A stretch of DNA of 64,000 nucleotides from Thermohalobaculum sp039815685 (GCA_039815685.1 JBCBYV010000014.1:1-64000); one strand, 5' to 3'; counted from the stretch's first letter, positions 8,887-18,543 are shown. Notes: a model not told the origin generated them from the sequence alone. Program-made: numbers and translations.

Positions 8887-9465
8887 ATGGATGAGACGGG
8901 TGGCTTTTGGGTATTCGGCTATGGCTCGCTCATGTGGCGACCGGGCTTTCCGTATCTCGAACGGCGCCTCGCCAGGCTCAAGGGTTATCGCCGCGCCTTC
9001 AAGCTGCGCTCAGTGCGCTACAGGGGCACGCCGGAGGCGCCGGGCTTGGTGCTCGGCCTCGACTGGGACCCGAATGCGAGCTGCACCGGCATGGCCTTCC
9101 GCGTCTGCCCGACCAAGGGGGACGGCGTGCGGGATTACCTGGCGGAGCGCGAGCTCGTCACGCGCAGCTATTTCGAGGTGCTGCACCCCGTGACACTGCT
9201 GACGGAGGAGGCGGGTGGCTCGGAGCAGTGTGTGGATGCGATCTGCTACATCCTCGACCGGATGCACCCGCAATATGCCGGCGATCTTGATCTGGCAGCT
9301 CAGGCGGCGATCATCGCAGAGGCCGAGGGCCCACGCGGGCCGAATGCCGAGTACCTGCACAACACGGTCGAGGAGCTGCGGGCCATCGGGATCGAGGATC
9401 GCGAGCTGGATGCGCTCGATGCCCGAGTGCGGGCGCTGGCGGCCACGCGCGGTGCCGCCAGCTAG
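8887..9465 (+). CDS. chaC: ChaC-like gamma-glutamylcyclotransferase
   Basis: The 192-residue protein has the substrate-loop motif FGYGSLMW at residues 10-17 and the GLDWDPNASCTGMAFRV and SYFEVLHPVTLL segments of the ChaC branch. ChaC enzymes cleave glutathione to 5-oxoproline and Cys-Gly in the cytosol. Length and motif order are normal. GGGAGGG lies about 7 nt before the ATG. It is divergent from the DUF2125 gene (90 bp gap), giving room for back-to-back promoters. Confidence 0.9.
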   Translation: MDETGGFWVFGYGSLMWRPGFPYLERRLARLKGYRRAFKLRSVRYRGTPEAPGLVLGLDWDPNASCTGMAFRVCPTKGDGVRDYLAERELVTRSYFEVLHPVTLLTEEAGGSEQCVDAICYILDRMHPQYAGDLDLAAQAAIIAEAEGPRGPNAEYLHNTVEELRAIGIEDRELDALDARVRALAATRGAAS

Positions 9466-9495
9466 TTGGGCCTCAGACCGGCATTGGCCCGATCG

Positions 9496-10668
9496 TCAGT
9501 TGATGGGCTCGAACGACAGGTGGTTCTGCACGATTGCCTCGTAGCTCCCGGAGCGACGCATATCCGCCAGACCGCCATTGATGACCGCGATGAAGGCGGC
9601 GCCGTTCTCGCTGGAACGCGGCGCGACGACGTGGAGCGTCTGCCCCTCGCCGATGCTGCTGAGCGTGCGGACGCGCGAGGCGACGTTGAGGCGCTTCGCT
9701 GCCGCCTCGCCCTCTGGCACCGGCACGCTCACCACGTTCACATCACCCATCGCGAGCATCTGGAAGCACTCGTCCACGCTGCTCACCGAAACCGGATTGA
9801 CGTTCGGCGCAACCAGCCCAACGCCGGCGAGGTCGCCGACGCCCATGCCCCGCGGACGGCAGAGGCGGCTTCCGAAGAGATCCCGGGCACCGTTCGCGCC
9901 GCCGAAATCGCCATCCGTCGTCACGAACATCCCGATACCGGCCGCATAGATCGGCTCGGAGAAGACGAAGTTCGAGCAAAGAGCCGCGCTTGCCGCATCG
10001 AGGCTGCCGGCATCGGCGCAGTTCGGGCGCGCGACCGGATAGCCGAGGTCGAAGCCGCCCTCGGCCACATCCGCCGCGCTCTCGCCGCCGACATAGGTCA
10101 CGTCGAATTCGATCGGCACCGGCGCGCGGAGGAGCGCACGCTGCACGATCTCGGTCAGCATCCCGCCCTCAGGCAGCTTCGCGCCCACGAACGGCGCGTT
10201 CGGACGCACGGCGAGGAGCTTAGCCGTGGCGACGTCGCCGGTCGTCGTGAGGCTTGCGACGACACCCTGCGGTGCGGTCAGGAAGGTCGGACTCGTCGTG
10301 GGGTCGAGACTTGCGGCCTCGGTTTCGGTCTCAGGCTCTGGCGGCGTGGTGGCGGGTGCTGCAGCGGGCTGCGGCCGCACACCCCTGGGCAGCGGGTTTC
10401 CGGTACCGTCCAGGCAAGGAATGAAGAGGTTGACGCCAACCTCGAGCGTCTGCGGGCTGCGCACACGCGGACGGTTCGCATCGAAGATCGGGCCGAAGCG
10501 TCCGGCGCCATAGGCGCGCACGGCGATCTCGCTCAGCGTATCGCCGGCAACCACGCGGTAATCCCCACCGCATTGGATGGCCTGAGCCTCAACCGGCGCC
10601 GGGCTGAGCGCCACACCGGCACCCAGCAGCAGCGCGCACGCGCTCACCGCACAAGCATGCATCTTCAT
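9496..10668 (-). CDS. Secreted LysM protein fused to a family-3-like solute-binding domain
   Basis: The 390-residue product has a signal peptide (CALLLGAGVALSPAPVEAQA), then a LysM domain around residues 38-86 (YRVVAGDTLSEIAVRAYG ... NLFIPC), a Pro/Thr/Glu-rich linker (about 98-135), and a C-terminal domain resembling a periplasmic type 3 amino-acid-binding fold (GGMLTEIVQRAL, YPVARPNCAD, FVFSEPIYAAGIGMFV). LysM would tie it to peptidoglycan. No ABC permease is next to it, so a sensory or cell-wall role is as likely as transport. The start at 10668 fits GAGGGGGG about 8 nt upstream. Convergent with chaC. Confidence 0.75.
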   Translation of the reverse strand: MKMHACAVSACALLLGAGVALSPAPVEAQAIQCGGDYRVVAGDTLSEIAVRAYGAGRFGPIFDANRPRVRSPQTLEVGVNLFIPCLDGTGNPLPRGVRPQPAAAPATTPPEPETETEAASLDPTTSPTFLTAPQGVVASLTTTGDVATAKLLAVRPNAPFVGAKLPEGGMLTEIVQRALLRAPVPIEFDVTYVGGESAADVAEGGFDLGYPVARPNCADAGSLDAASAALCSNFVFSEPIYAAGIGMFVTTDGDFGGANGARDLFGSRLCRPRGMGVGDLAGVGLVAPNVNPVSVSSVDECFQMLAMGDVNVVSVPVPEGEAAAKRLNVASRVRTLSSIGEGQTLHVVAPRSSENGAAFIAVINGGLADMRRSGSYEAIVQNHLSFEPIN

Positions 10669-10868
10669 CACTTAACCCCCCTCAAGAACTGCAGCGCTGT
10701 GTGCCCACCGCTCCCCAGCGGCATCGGCACATATCAGACGCACCGATCAGCCATCGCCGACCGGCACTTCCCTCGCATGAACCGCCTCCCCCAATATCGA
10801 AATGAGCGATCCTGTCGACACTCTGAGACGGTGACGGGTCATTAAGGCATTTTTTGGATCATTCTGGG

Positions 10869-11360
10869 TCAATTCGCCCCGGGCACCTCGACGAGCAGGG
10901 TCGCGCCTTCGACGCCTGCGATGCGGAGCGATCTGCCCGGTCCAGGCTGTTCGGCATCGTGGGCCTGCTCGCCCTCCAACCGCGCCCGCCAGACCACGCC
11001 ATCGATGCTGACGCTGCCGACTCCCGCCCGAAATGGCGCCGAAACCTCCGCTATGCGCCCCGTGAGCGCATCACCACGGCGGTTGAGACCGTGAAGGCCG
11101 CCGCTCGGCTTCATGCGGCGTGTGACGAACCAGGCGATGACGACGCTGAGGAGCACCGCCGCGCCAAAGATCGTAACCTGCAGGATACCGCCTAGATCGG
11201 GTTGCAGGAAGATGAGCCCTCCGACCACCAGCGCTGCGACGGCGGGGCCGAGGAGGTAGGTCGTACCAGTTGCTACCTCGACAGCGCCGAGGGCGATCCC
11301 GAAGGCGACCCACCACCAGGGTGAGATGTTGTCGAGAAAGGCGAAGAAGCCCGAGGACAT
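10869..11360 (-). CDS. NfeD-like membrane protein (short form)
   Basis: A 163-residue protein with three closely spaced hydrophobic helices (WWWVAFGIALGAVEV, LLGPAVAALVVGGLIFL, VTIFGAAVLLSVVIAWFV) and a C-terminal OB-fold-like region (LTGRIAEVSAPFRAGVGSVSIDGVVWRARL), the layout of short NfeD proteins that work with stomatin/SPFH partners in membrane microdomains. It starts 12 bp after the SPFH gene stop, so the two form an operon. It lacks the serine-protease domain of long NfeD. Confidence 0.88.
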   Translation of the reverse strand: MSSGFFAFLDNISPWWWVAFGIALGAVEVATGTTYLLGPAVAALVVGGLIFLQPDLGGILQVTIFGAAVLLSVVIAWFVTRRMKPSGGLHGLNRRGDALTGRIAEVSAPFRAGVGSVSIDGVVWRARLEGEQAHDAEQPGPGRSLRIAGVEGATLLVEVPGAN

Positions 11361-11372
11361 TGACCGTCCACC

Positions 11373-12479
11373 TTAGCCGTTCTGCCGCCACGGGCCGAGC
11401 GTCGCGCTTGGCCCGCTACCGAGCGCGGGGGATGTGGCTCGCATGCCGGACCCCTCGGGGCCGCCGCTCCCCTGCGGACTCGTCTGCGGCCGGGCGCCGC
11501 CGCCGCCCCCGCTCCCGCCCCCTGAGCCACCACCGCCGCGCAGCGCCCCAGTCAGCTCCGCGATGCCGGAGACGGCGCCCGCGATACCCGACGCTTCGAT
11601 CGGCAGGATGATGGTCTTGGCGTTCGGGCTCTGCACCATCGCACCCAGCGCCTCGGTGTATTTCTGCGCGACGAAGTAGTTGATCGCCTGCACATCGCCT
11701 TGGCTGATCGCGGCGGAGACCATCTGGGTCGCCTTCGCTTCGGCCTCCGCCTCGCGCTCGCGCGCCTCAGCATCGAGGAATGCGGCCTCCCGCCGGCCTT
11801 CCGCTTCGCGGATCTGGCTCTCCCGCTGGCCCTCAGCCTTGAGGATGGCGGCCTGCTTCTCGCCCTCGGCAGTCAAGACCTCGGCACGCTTCTCGCGCTC
11901 CGCCTTCATCTGGCTACCCATGGCAAGGACGATGTCCTGCGGCGGGCTGAGGTCCTTGATCTCGACGCGCGTCACCTTGACGCCCCAGGGCGTCGCCGCC
12001 TCGTCGATGATCTGCAGGAGTTTGGTGTTGATCATGTCGCGGTTGGACAGGACGTCGTCGAGGTCCATCGCGCCGATCACCGAGCGGATGTTGGTCATCG
12101 CGAGGTTGATGAGGCTGAGCTCGAGATCCCGCACCTCATAGGCTGCCCGCGCGGCATCGGTCACCTGATAGAACGCAACCGCATCGGCCCGCACCTGGGC
12201 ATTGTCGCGCGTGATCACGTCCTGGCCGTCGATGTCGAGCACGGTCTCCATCATGTTGATCTGCCGGCCGACCTTGTCGATCAGCGGGATCATGAAGCGC
12301 AGGCCGGGCTCGAGCGTGCGGCTGTACCGCCCGAAGCGCTCAACCGTCCATTCCTCGCCCTGCGGCACCGTCCGCACCGCGCGGGCGACCGTGATGATTG
12401 CGAAGACGACGAAGACCAGCGCGGCAATCGCCAGCACACTCGACCCATCGATCCCAAATTGCTCAAGCACGTCCAACAT
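11373..12479 (-). CDS. SPFH/Band 7 (stomatin/QmcA-like) membrane protein
   Basis: The 368-residue protein has one N-terminal membrane helix (VLAIAALVFVVFAIITVAR), then the SPFH domain (VPQGEEWTVERFGRYSRTLEPGLRF, DVITRDNAQVRADAVAFYQV), a long Ala/Glu-rich coiled coil (residues about 195-250) and a Gly/Ser-rich tail. Such proteins oligomerise at the inner membrane and scaffold proteases or microdomains. The ATG at 12479 is supported by GGAGGG 8 nt upstream; in-frame sequence up to 12536 is rejected. The NfeD gene follows 12 bp downstream. The poly-Gly tail (RGGGGSGGGSGGGGGAR) is a low-complexity oddity. Confidence 0.92.
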   Translation of the reverse strand: MLDVLEQFGIDGSSVLAIAALVFVVFAIITVARAVRTVPQGEEWTVERFGRYSRTLEPGLRFMIPLIDKVGRQINMMETVLDIDGQDVITRDNAQVRADAVAFYQVTDAARAAYEVRDLELSLINLAMTNIRSVIGAMDLDDVLSNRDMINTKLLQIIDEAATPWGVKVTRVEIKDLSPPQDIVLAMGSQMKAEREKRAEVLTAEGEKQAAILKAEGQRESQIREAEGRREAAFLDAEAREREAEAEAKATQMVSAAISQGDVQAINYFVAQKYTEALGAMVQSPNAKTIILPIEASGIAGAVSGIAELTGALRGGGGSGGGSGGGGGARPQTSPQGSGGPEGSGMRATSPALGSGPSATLGPWRQNG

Positions 12480-12697
12480 GCTGACGACCCTCCGATCCCC
12501 CCGGCCACAACGCCGGCCCTGATGCGTGAATAGCACAGTTGGTCAAGGCGCAGAGCGGACAGATGCGCCTCCGGGCGATATGTCACCGAAGGGGCACGGC
12601 AGCTATAGCCTTCCGGCAGGATGCAGCACCTTTGATGAGGCTTCGAAGACGCCTAGTACCCTCGACAACGACCGCAGCAGCCCGGAGCAGGCAGACG

Positions 12698-15352
12698 ATG
12701 CAGCGCAGGTTCCTGATCTTCGTGCTCACGCTTCTCCTGTCGGCTGCTCACGTGTCGACGCAGGCCGCCGCGCAGGCGACGGACAACGCCACCACCGATG
12801 CGGCGGCGTCGAGCGAGGCCGACGACCCGGCGCTAAAGGGTGTCCTAAAGCGCTCTCCCGCCTTGCCAGAGGGCGCGGTCGCCGGCGGGGCGTCACAGGG
12901 AGGCGCGCCGCTCGCCACCCCATCGACCGTGGCGACATCCCTCGATGGCATCCGCGAAGGGCAAGCGAGGCAAAGAACGGCGCCCGCCCCGACCCGCCCC
13001 GCGACGCAGAGCGCCGAGACGGCACCGAATACTGTGCCGACCGCCGACGCCGGGAGCTTCGAAGAGGGCGAGGATAGCCTAGGCGCGCTCCGCAGGGTGA
13101 TCGAGGATCCGGAGGCACGCGCCAAACTCCTCGGCGCGCTGGCTGCGCTCGAAGCGGCGGATGACGATGCGGAGGGAGCCGACGGCGCGGTCGCGGGCCC
13201 TGCTGAGGGCGCGGACGATGCGGCGGAGGCGGGCGCGGGGGCGAGGGCGGGCGTGGGGGCGGGCGAAAGCGCAGCCCAAGCCGTCTCACCACCGCGGCTA
13301 TCGTTGGGGCGCCGCGTCGCGGATGCGACCCGCGCTGGCGTGGAGGAGCTCCTCGAGACCGTCAACGGCTTTTTCATCGGACTGATGGCGACCCAGCGCA
13401 GGCTGAGCGGCTTCGCGGATGTCGAACAGGGTCGTCTGCTCGCCATCGCGATCGATGTCGGCGCCGCCTTCGTCTTGACCTTCGCGGTGTTCTTCGCCCT
13501 GCGCCTGCTCGCCCGCCCGCTCTGGCTCCGCCTCGGACGCTACGCCAAGACCGGAAGCTACTGGCGCGGCATCCTCATCCTGCTCGCCTCGACCGTGATC
13601 GATGTGGTTGTCGTCCTGCTCGCCTGGGCGGCGGGCTATCTCGGGGCGCTCTTCCTGCGGGGAGAGCCTGGACAGATCGACGTCGAGGAGGCGCTCTTCC
13701 TCAACGCCTTCTTCTTTGTCGAACTGATCAAGTCGGTCCTTCGCATCTTCATCGCGCCCTCAGAGGGCCGCATCCGGCCATTGCCGCTCACCGACGGCGC
13801 GGCCCGCTACTGGAATGCCTGGTCGAACGCGCTGATCAGCCTGCTCGGCTACGGCATTATGATGCTGGTGCCGATCGTGAACGCGGAGATCAACATCTTC
13901 ACCGGGCGCGCGACCTCGGTGCTGATCTTCGTGATCTTTCTCGTGATCTCTATGGTCCTCGTGCTGCTGAACAGGCGGGCACCCACGGCCTATTTCCAAC
14001 GGCGCCGAGCCGAGGAAGGCGGCGATGTGACCATCGGTGCCATTGCCGCCGTCGCACCGCTCTTCCCGCTCGCGATCATCGCGTATCTCTTCACGCTCTT
14101 CATCTTTGCCGTCGCCAATACCGATCAGGTGACCAGCATCGTGCTCGACACGCTGAAGGTGATCGCGGTCGTCGGCCTCGGCTCGGCCGCGGTAAGCGTG
14201 CTGACGGCCGCAAGCCGGCGCGGCGTGCAACTGCCGGGAAAGGTGACCGAGACCCTGCCGCTCCTAGAGCGTCGGCTGAACACCTTCGTACCCGCGTTTC
14301 TCTCCATCGTGCGCTTCATCGTCTTCCTGGCGGTGATCGGGGCGGCAATCGAGATCACAGGGCTCTTCGACGTAACCGGCTGGCTCGACGCGACGCTTGG
14401 CGGAGACGCGGCCGCCACGTTCGTAAGCGTCGTGCTCATCGTCCTGGCAGCCTTCGCGGTCTGGCTCGGGCTCTCGAGCTGGATCGAGTACAGGCTGACG
14501 CCACGGGGTTATCGGATCGCAACCTCGCGCGAGCAGACTCTGCTCACGCTCCTGCGCAATGCCGCTACGATCGGGATCCTGCTGATCGCGACGATGTTCT
14601 CGCTCTCGGAGCTCGGCATCAACATCGCGCCGCTGATCGCATCGGCCGGTGTCCTCGGCCTTGCCATCGGCTTCGGCGCGCAAAAACTCGTGCAGGACAT
14701 CATCACCGGCATCTTCATCCAGTTCGAGAATGCCTGCAATGTGGGGGACGTGATCACCGTGGGCGGCACGACGGGTACGGTGGAGAAGCTGACGATCCGG
14801 TCCGTCTCCCTCCGCGACCTCGACGGGACGTTCCATGTGATCCCGTTCTCCTCCGTCGACATGGTCTCGAACTACATGCGCGGCTTCGCCTACCACGTCG
14901 CCGATCTCGGCATCGCGTATCGGGAGAATACGGATGAGGGCAAAGAGGTCATGCTCGACTGCTTCCGGGCGATGAAGGAGGACCCGGAATGGCGCGGGGA
15001 CATCATCGGCGAGCTCGAGTGGTTCGGCGTCCAGTCCCTCGGCGACAGCGCCGTCGTCCTGCGCGCGCGCATCAAGGTCCGCCCGGGCAAACAATGGGCG
15101 GTCGGTCGGCGCTACAACGAACTCCTCAAGAAGGCCTGCGACGAGCGCGGCATCGAGATCCCCTTCCCGCACATGACCGTCTGGATGGGTGAGGGAAAGG
15201 ACGGAGCGGCCCCGCCCGTCCATCTGCGTTCCGAGGGCGACGTCGCGGCGAAGAACGACGAGCAACCGGAACTACGTCCGGATACCCCTCAAGCGAGCGA
15301 CCGCGAGAAGTCGCGCAAACCTCTACAGGACGAACCGCTCGAGAACCCCTGA
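12698..15352 (+). CDS. Large MscS-family mechanosensitive channel
   Basis: The 884-residue protein has a signal peptide (LIFVLTLLLSAAHVSTQAAAQA), a long Ala/Gly/Glu-rich periplasmic region of low complexity (to about residue 200), many transmembrane helices and a C-terminal MscS core: ASAGVLGLAIGFGAQKLVQDIITGIFIQFE is the pore helix TM3, followed by the beta domain GDVITVGGTTGTVEKLTIRSVSLRD. It should open under membrane tension to release solutes during osmotic downshock. The start at 12698 has GGAG upstream; the 53 in-frame codons before it lack the signal peptide at the right place and were rejected. Divergent from the SPFH-NfeD operon. Confidence 0.88.
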   Translation: MQRRFLIFVLTLLLSAAHVSTQAAAQATDNATTDAAASSEADDPALKGVLKRSPALPEGAVAGGASQGGAPLATPSTVATSLDGIREGQARQRTAPAPTRPATQSAETAPNTVPTADAGSFEEGEDSLGALRRVIEDPEARAKLLGALAALEAADDDAEGADGAVAGPAEGADDAAEAGAGARAGVGAGESAAQAVSPPRLSLGRRVADATRAGVEELLETVNGFFIGLMATQRRLSGFADVEQGRLLAIAIDVGAAFVLTFAVFFALRLLARPLWLRLGRYAKTGSYWRGILILLASTVIDVVVVLLAWAAGYLGALFLRGEPGQIDVEEALFLNAFFFVELIKSVLRIFIAPSEGRIRPLPLTDGAARYWNAWSNALISLLGYGIMMLVPIVNAEINIFTGRATSVLIFVIFLVISMVLVLLNRRAPTAYFQRRRAEEGGDVTIGAIAAVAPLFPLAIIAYLFTLFIFAVANTDQVTSIVLDTLKVIAVVGLGSAAVSVLTAASRRGVQLPGKVTETLPLLERRLNTFVPAFLSIVRFIVFLAVIGAAIEITGLFDVTGWLDATLGGDAAATFVSVVLIVLAAFAVWLGLSSWIEYRLTPRGYRIATSREQTLLTLLRNAATIGILLIATMFSLSELGINIAPLIASAGVLGLAIGFGAQKLVQDIITGIFIQFENACNVGDVITVGGTTGTVEKLTIRSVSLRDLDGTFHVIPFSSVDMVSNYMRGFAYHVADLGIAYRENTDEGKEVMLDCFRAMKEDPEWRGDIIGELEWFGVQSLGDSAVVLRARIKVRPGKQWAVGRRYNELLKKACDERGIEIPFPHMTVWMGEGKDGAAPPVHLRSEGDVAAKNDEQPELRPDTPQASDREKSRKPLQDEPLENP

Positions 15353-15700
15353 TCGGCGCCCTCAGATACCGCCCCCATAGCCACTGCCGTTCCGGAGGAG
15401 CGTGAGGCAGTGCAACACCCTTGGCGATTGCCGTCTGCTAGCGATCCGCTGCGCGATCGCGGTGGGGGTGGAGGCTGCTAGAGCACTCCTTGCGTAACGT
15501 ACGCACGTCGTGCTCGGGCTTGACCCGAGCATCCAAGGCTTCTGGCGCCGGGCAGCTGGGTCAAGCCTGACAATGACGCAACTTCTGTTGGCACCTCAGG
15601 TCGAATGTCGCTCTGATCCCGTACGGCGGCTGATCTGTATTGCCTGACGGAAGGCCCCGACACACACTGCGGATCCGAGACATTCAGAAGGGTCATTGCA
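15353..15700. other. Intergenic region with a palindromic repeat
   Basis: About 350 bp without a gene. It contains one member of a palindromic repeat family (perfect 8-bp stem at 15511-15531) and, about 30 bp later, a related partial copy (GGTCAAGCCTGACAATGACG, 15558-15577). The promoter of the NTF2-like gene must be at the right end. Confidence 0.5.
15511..15531. repeat. Interspersed palindromic repeat, copy 1
   Basis: TGCTCGGG and CCCGAGCA form a perfect 8-bp stem around CTTGA. The motif is followed by TCCAAGG, which is also found after the copy at 48581-48601. Confidence 0.6.
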
Positions 15701-16111
15701 ATGGACGTCGCCGAGGCGAGAGCACTGCTCACCGAGTTTCACGAAGCGCGCAAAAAGAACGATCCGGACACGCTACGCCCGTTCTTCGCCGAGGGCGCAA
15801 CCTTCTCGGTCGCGGGCCAGTTGCGAGAAAACTCGATCGCGATGGAAGTGATCGACAAGGCGGGCTTCGAACACGCGCTCCACGAGATCCTGCGCGACTG
15901 GCGCTGGATCGATGTCGACTTCAAGACGGTCATGGCCGACGGCGACCTCGTGGTCGTGCGCTACCTACTGACCGTCGAGCACGTGCCGTCGCAGCAGAGC
16001 TTTACGACCGACATCGTCGATTTCGTCACCGTTCGCGACGGGAAGATCACGGATATGCGCCAGTTCGTGGATACCGCGCATCTCGGTGCCATTGCCGGCT
16101 GGAACCGCTGA
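15701..16111 (+). CDS. NTF2-like/SnoaL-like family protein
   Basis: The 136-residue protein fits the cone-shaped NTF2-like fold: an N-terminal helix (AEARALLTEFHEARKKNDPDT), RPFFAEGATFSV, and a terminal strand pattern DIVDFVTVRDGKITDMRQFVDT. Family members range from ketosteroid isomerases to binding proteins, so no reaction can be assigned. An AAGGG lies upstream of the ATG. It is convergent with nrdJ (12 bp gap) and not in an operon. Confidence 0.75.
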   Translation: MDVAEARALLTEFHEARKKNDPDTLRPFFAEGATFSVAGQLRENSIAMEVIDKAGFEHALHEILRDWRWIDVDFKTVMADGDLVVVRYLLTVEHVPSQQSFTTDIVDFVTVRDGKITDMRQFVDTAHLGAIAGWNR

Positions 16112-16123
16112 GCTGCGACCCCG

Positions 16124-18433
16124 TCAGCCGCATTTTGAGAATCCGCAGTCGAGGCAGACCTCGCAACCTTCCTTCATCTGGGTGTTGAAGCTGCCGCATG
16201 TGGGGCAGGCGCTGGCGGCGGGCCGGTCCTGCCCAACCGCGATGGCTTCGCGGGCGGAAGCCGGGTCCTCGGTCAGGCCCGCGCCCTCCCCGTCGATGAA
16301 GCCGATATCGACAAGGTGGCGCTCGATCACCCCACCGAGGGCCGCGAGTATCGAGGGCACATAGCGGCCCTTCATCCAAGCGCCGCCGCGAGGATCGAAG
16401 ACCGCCTTCAGCTCCTCGACGACGAAGGAGACGTCGCCACCTCTGCGAAACACAGCGGAGATCATGCGCGTGAGCGCGAGGGTCCAGGCGTAGTGCTCCA
16501 TGTTCTTCGAGTTCACGAAGATCTCGAAGGGCCGCCTGCGCCCGCCCACGATCACGTCGTTCATGGTGATGTACATGGCATGCGGGCTCTCGGGCCATTT
16601 GAGCTTGTAGGTCACGCCCTCCAGCGTCTCGGGCCGGTCGAGCGGCTCCGAGATCCAGACCACATCGCCGCGGGCAGGTGCGGCCTCGTCCTCCAGCACG
16701 GTCGGCACCGGTGCCGCCTCGGCCTTCTTCTCCTCCGCGACCGAGAGGACCGAGCCCGTGATCTCGTTAGGCCTATAGGTCGTGCAGCCCTTACAACCCT
16801 GGGCATAGGCGTCGAGATAGACCTGCTCAAACGCATCGAAAGTGATGTCCGCCGGCACGTTGACCGTCTTGGAGATCGAGCTGTCGATGTATTTCTGGGC
16901 CTCCGCCTGCATCGCCACATGGTCGGCCGGGCTGAGGTCCTGGGCAGTGACGAAATGGTCCGGCAGGGGCGCGTTGCCCTTCAGACGCCGCCACTCAGCC
17001 AGCGCGTAGTCGACGACCTCCTCCTCGGTCCGGCTGCCATCCGGTTGCAAGACCTTGCGGGTGTAGCTGAGCGCGAACACGGGCTCGATGCCCGAGGACA
17101 CGTTGCCAGCGAAGAGCGAGATCGTGCCGGTCGGTGCGATGGAGGTGAGGAGCGCATTGCGGATGCCGTGCGCCGCGATCCCCTCCCGAATATCCTCCGG
17201 CAGCGTCCGGATCGTCGCACCGGCGAGATAGGGCTCAGCGTCGAAGAGCGGGAACGGCCCCTTTTCCGCAGCCAGATCGACGCTCGCGCGGTAGGCCGCG
17301 TCCCGGATCTGGCGGAGCCAGTCGCCCGTCTGCACCACCGCTTCCGCCGAGCCATAGCGGAGGCCGGTCATCAGAAGGGCATCCGCCAGCCCGGTCACGC
17401 CAAGGCCGATGCGCCGCTTGGCCCGCGCTTCCGCCGCTTGTGCTTCCAGCGGGAAGCGGGAGGCGTCGACGACGTTGTCCATCATGCGCACCGCGGTCGC
17501 CACCAGCTCGGCCAGTGCCGCGCCGTCGATCCCCGCATCCGCCTCGAACGGGCGACGCACGAGCGCGGCGAGGTTGATCGAGCCCAGAAGGCAGGCGCCG
17601 TAGGGCGGCAAGGGCTGCTCGCCGCAGGGGTTCGTGGCCGCGATCGTCTCTGCGTAATGCAGGTTGTTGGCCGCGTTCACCCGGTCGATGAAGATGACGC
17701 CGGGCTCGGCGTAGTCGTAGGTCGCGCGCATGATCCGGTGCCAGAGGTCACGCGCGCGGAGAGTGCGGTAGACCCGCCCCTCGAAGACCAGCTCCCAGGG
17801 CCCGTCCGACTCGACCGCCGCCATGAACGCGTCGGTGGCGAGGACGCTGAGGTTGAACATGCGCAGGCGCGCGGCATCCGACTTGGCCGCAACGAAGTCC
17901 TCGATATCCGGGTGGTCGCAGCGCATCGTCGCCATCATCGCCCCGCGGCGGGAGCCTGCGGACATGATCGTGCGGCACATCGCATCCCAGACATCCATGA
18001 AGCTGAGCGGACCCGAGGCGTCAGCACCGACGCCCTTCACCGGCGCACCCTTGGGCCGGAGGGTCGAGAAGTCGTAGCCTATGCCACCGCCCTGCTGCAT
18101 GGTCAGCGCAGCTTCCTTCAGCATCTCGAATATGCCCTCGAGACTGTCGGGCACTGTTCCCATGACAAAGCAATTGAAGAGCGTCACCGACCGGCCCGTA
18201 CCCGCCCCCGCCAAGATGCGGCCGGCGGGCAGGAACCAGAAATCCTCCAACGCCGATCGGAAGCGCTGCTCCCAGGCGGCCGGATCACTCTCGGTCTCGG
18301 CCAGGGCCGCCGCGACGCGTGCGAAAGTCGCGTCCACATCCGCCTCCGCCGCGCTGCCTTCGCCAGGCGCCGGTTTCAGCCGGTACTTCATGTCCCAGAT
18401 CTGCTCGGCGATGGGCGCGGGAAAGGCGGTCAT
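16124..18433 (-). CDS. nrdJ: Adenosylcobalamin-dependent (class II) ribonucleotide reductase
   Basis: The 769-residue enzyme reduces ribonucleotides to deoxyribonucleotides using coenzyme B12, independent of oxygen. Visible are the FNCFVMGTVPDS segment, the QGGGIGYDFSTLRP loop, the radical/substrate motif NPCGEQPLPPYGACLLGSIN, and a C-terminal cysteine-rich tail (CPTCGSFNTQMKEGCEVCLDCG) that carries reducing thiols or zinc. Length matches the short class II form. The ATG at 18433 follows GAGAGGGA; a TTG seven codons earlier is rejected. It appears monocistronic, with a LexA-like box about 95 bp upstream. Convergent with the NTF2-like gene. Confidence 0.95.
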   Translation of the reverse strand: MTAFPAPIAEQIWDMKYRLKPAPGEGSAAEADVDATFARVAAALAETESDPAAWEQRFRSALEDFWFLPAGRILAGAGTGRSVTLFNCFVMGTVPDSLEGIFEMLKEAALTMQQGGGIGYDFSTLRPKGAPVKGVGADASGPLSFMDVWDAMCRTIMSAGSRRGAMMATMRCDHPDIEDFVAAKSDAARLRMFNLSVLATDAFMAAVESDGPWELVFEGRVYRTLRARDLWHRIMRATYDYAEPGVIFIDRVNAANNLHYAETIAATNPCGEQPLPPYGACLLGSINLAALVRRPFEADAGIDGAALAELVATAVRMMDNVVDASRFPLEAQAAEARAKRRIGLGVTGLADALLMTGLRYGSAEAVVQTGDWLRQIRDAAYRASVDLAAEKGPFPLFDAEPYLAGATIRTLPEDIREGIAAHGIRNALLTSIAPTGTISLFAGNVSSGIEPVFALSYTRKVLQPDGSRTEEEVVDYALAEWRRLKGNAPLPDHFVTAQDLSPADHVAMQAEAQKYIDSSISKTVNVPADITFDAFEQVYLDAYAQGCKGCTTYRPNEITGSVLSVAEEKKAEAAPVPTVLEDEAAPARGDVVWISEPLDRPETLEGVTYKLKWPESPHAMYITMNDVIVGGRRRPFEIFVNSKNMEHYAWTLALTRMISAVFRRGGDVSFVVEELKAVFDPRGGAWMKGRYVPSILAALGGVIERHLVDIGFIDGEGAGLTEDPASAREAIAVGQDRPAASACPTCGSFNTQMKEGCEVCLDCGFSKCG

Positions 18434-18528
18434 CGGCGGTCCCTCTCGGCTCAAGCTACCAGATGCGGCGGGGAGCCCGACGCGGACAGCGAACTATAGC
18501 GCTTCAACCGAGCGCGGGCGAGACCAAA

Positions 18529-18543
18529 GAACAATAATGGAAC
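18529..18543. promoter_or_regulatory. LexA-like box upstream of nrdJ
   Basis: On the minus strand the sequence is GTTC-CATTATT-GTTC, exactly the GTTC-N7-GTTC direct repeat bound by LexA in alphaproteobacteria. It sits 96 bp before the nrdJ start and about 30 bp upstream of a possible -10 hexamer TATAGT (18498-18493). It lies between the EamA stop and the nrdJ start. Confidence 0.5.
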
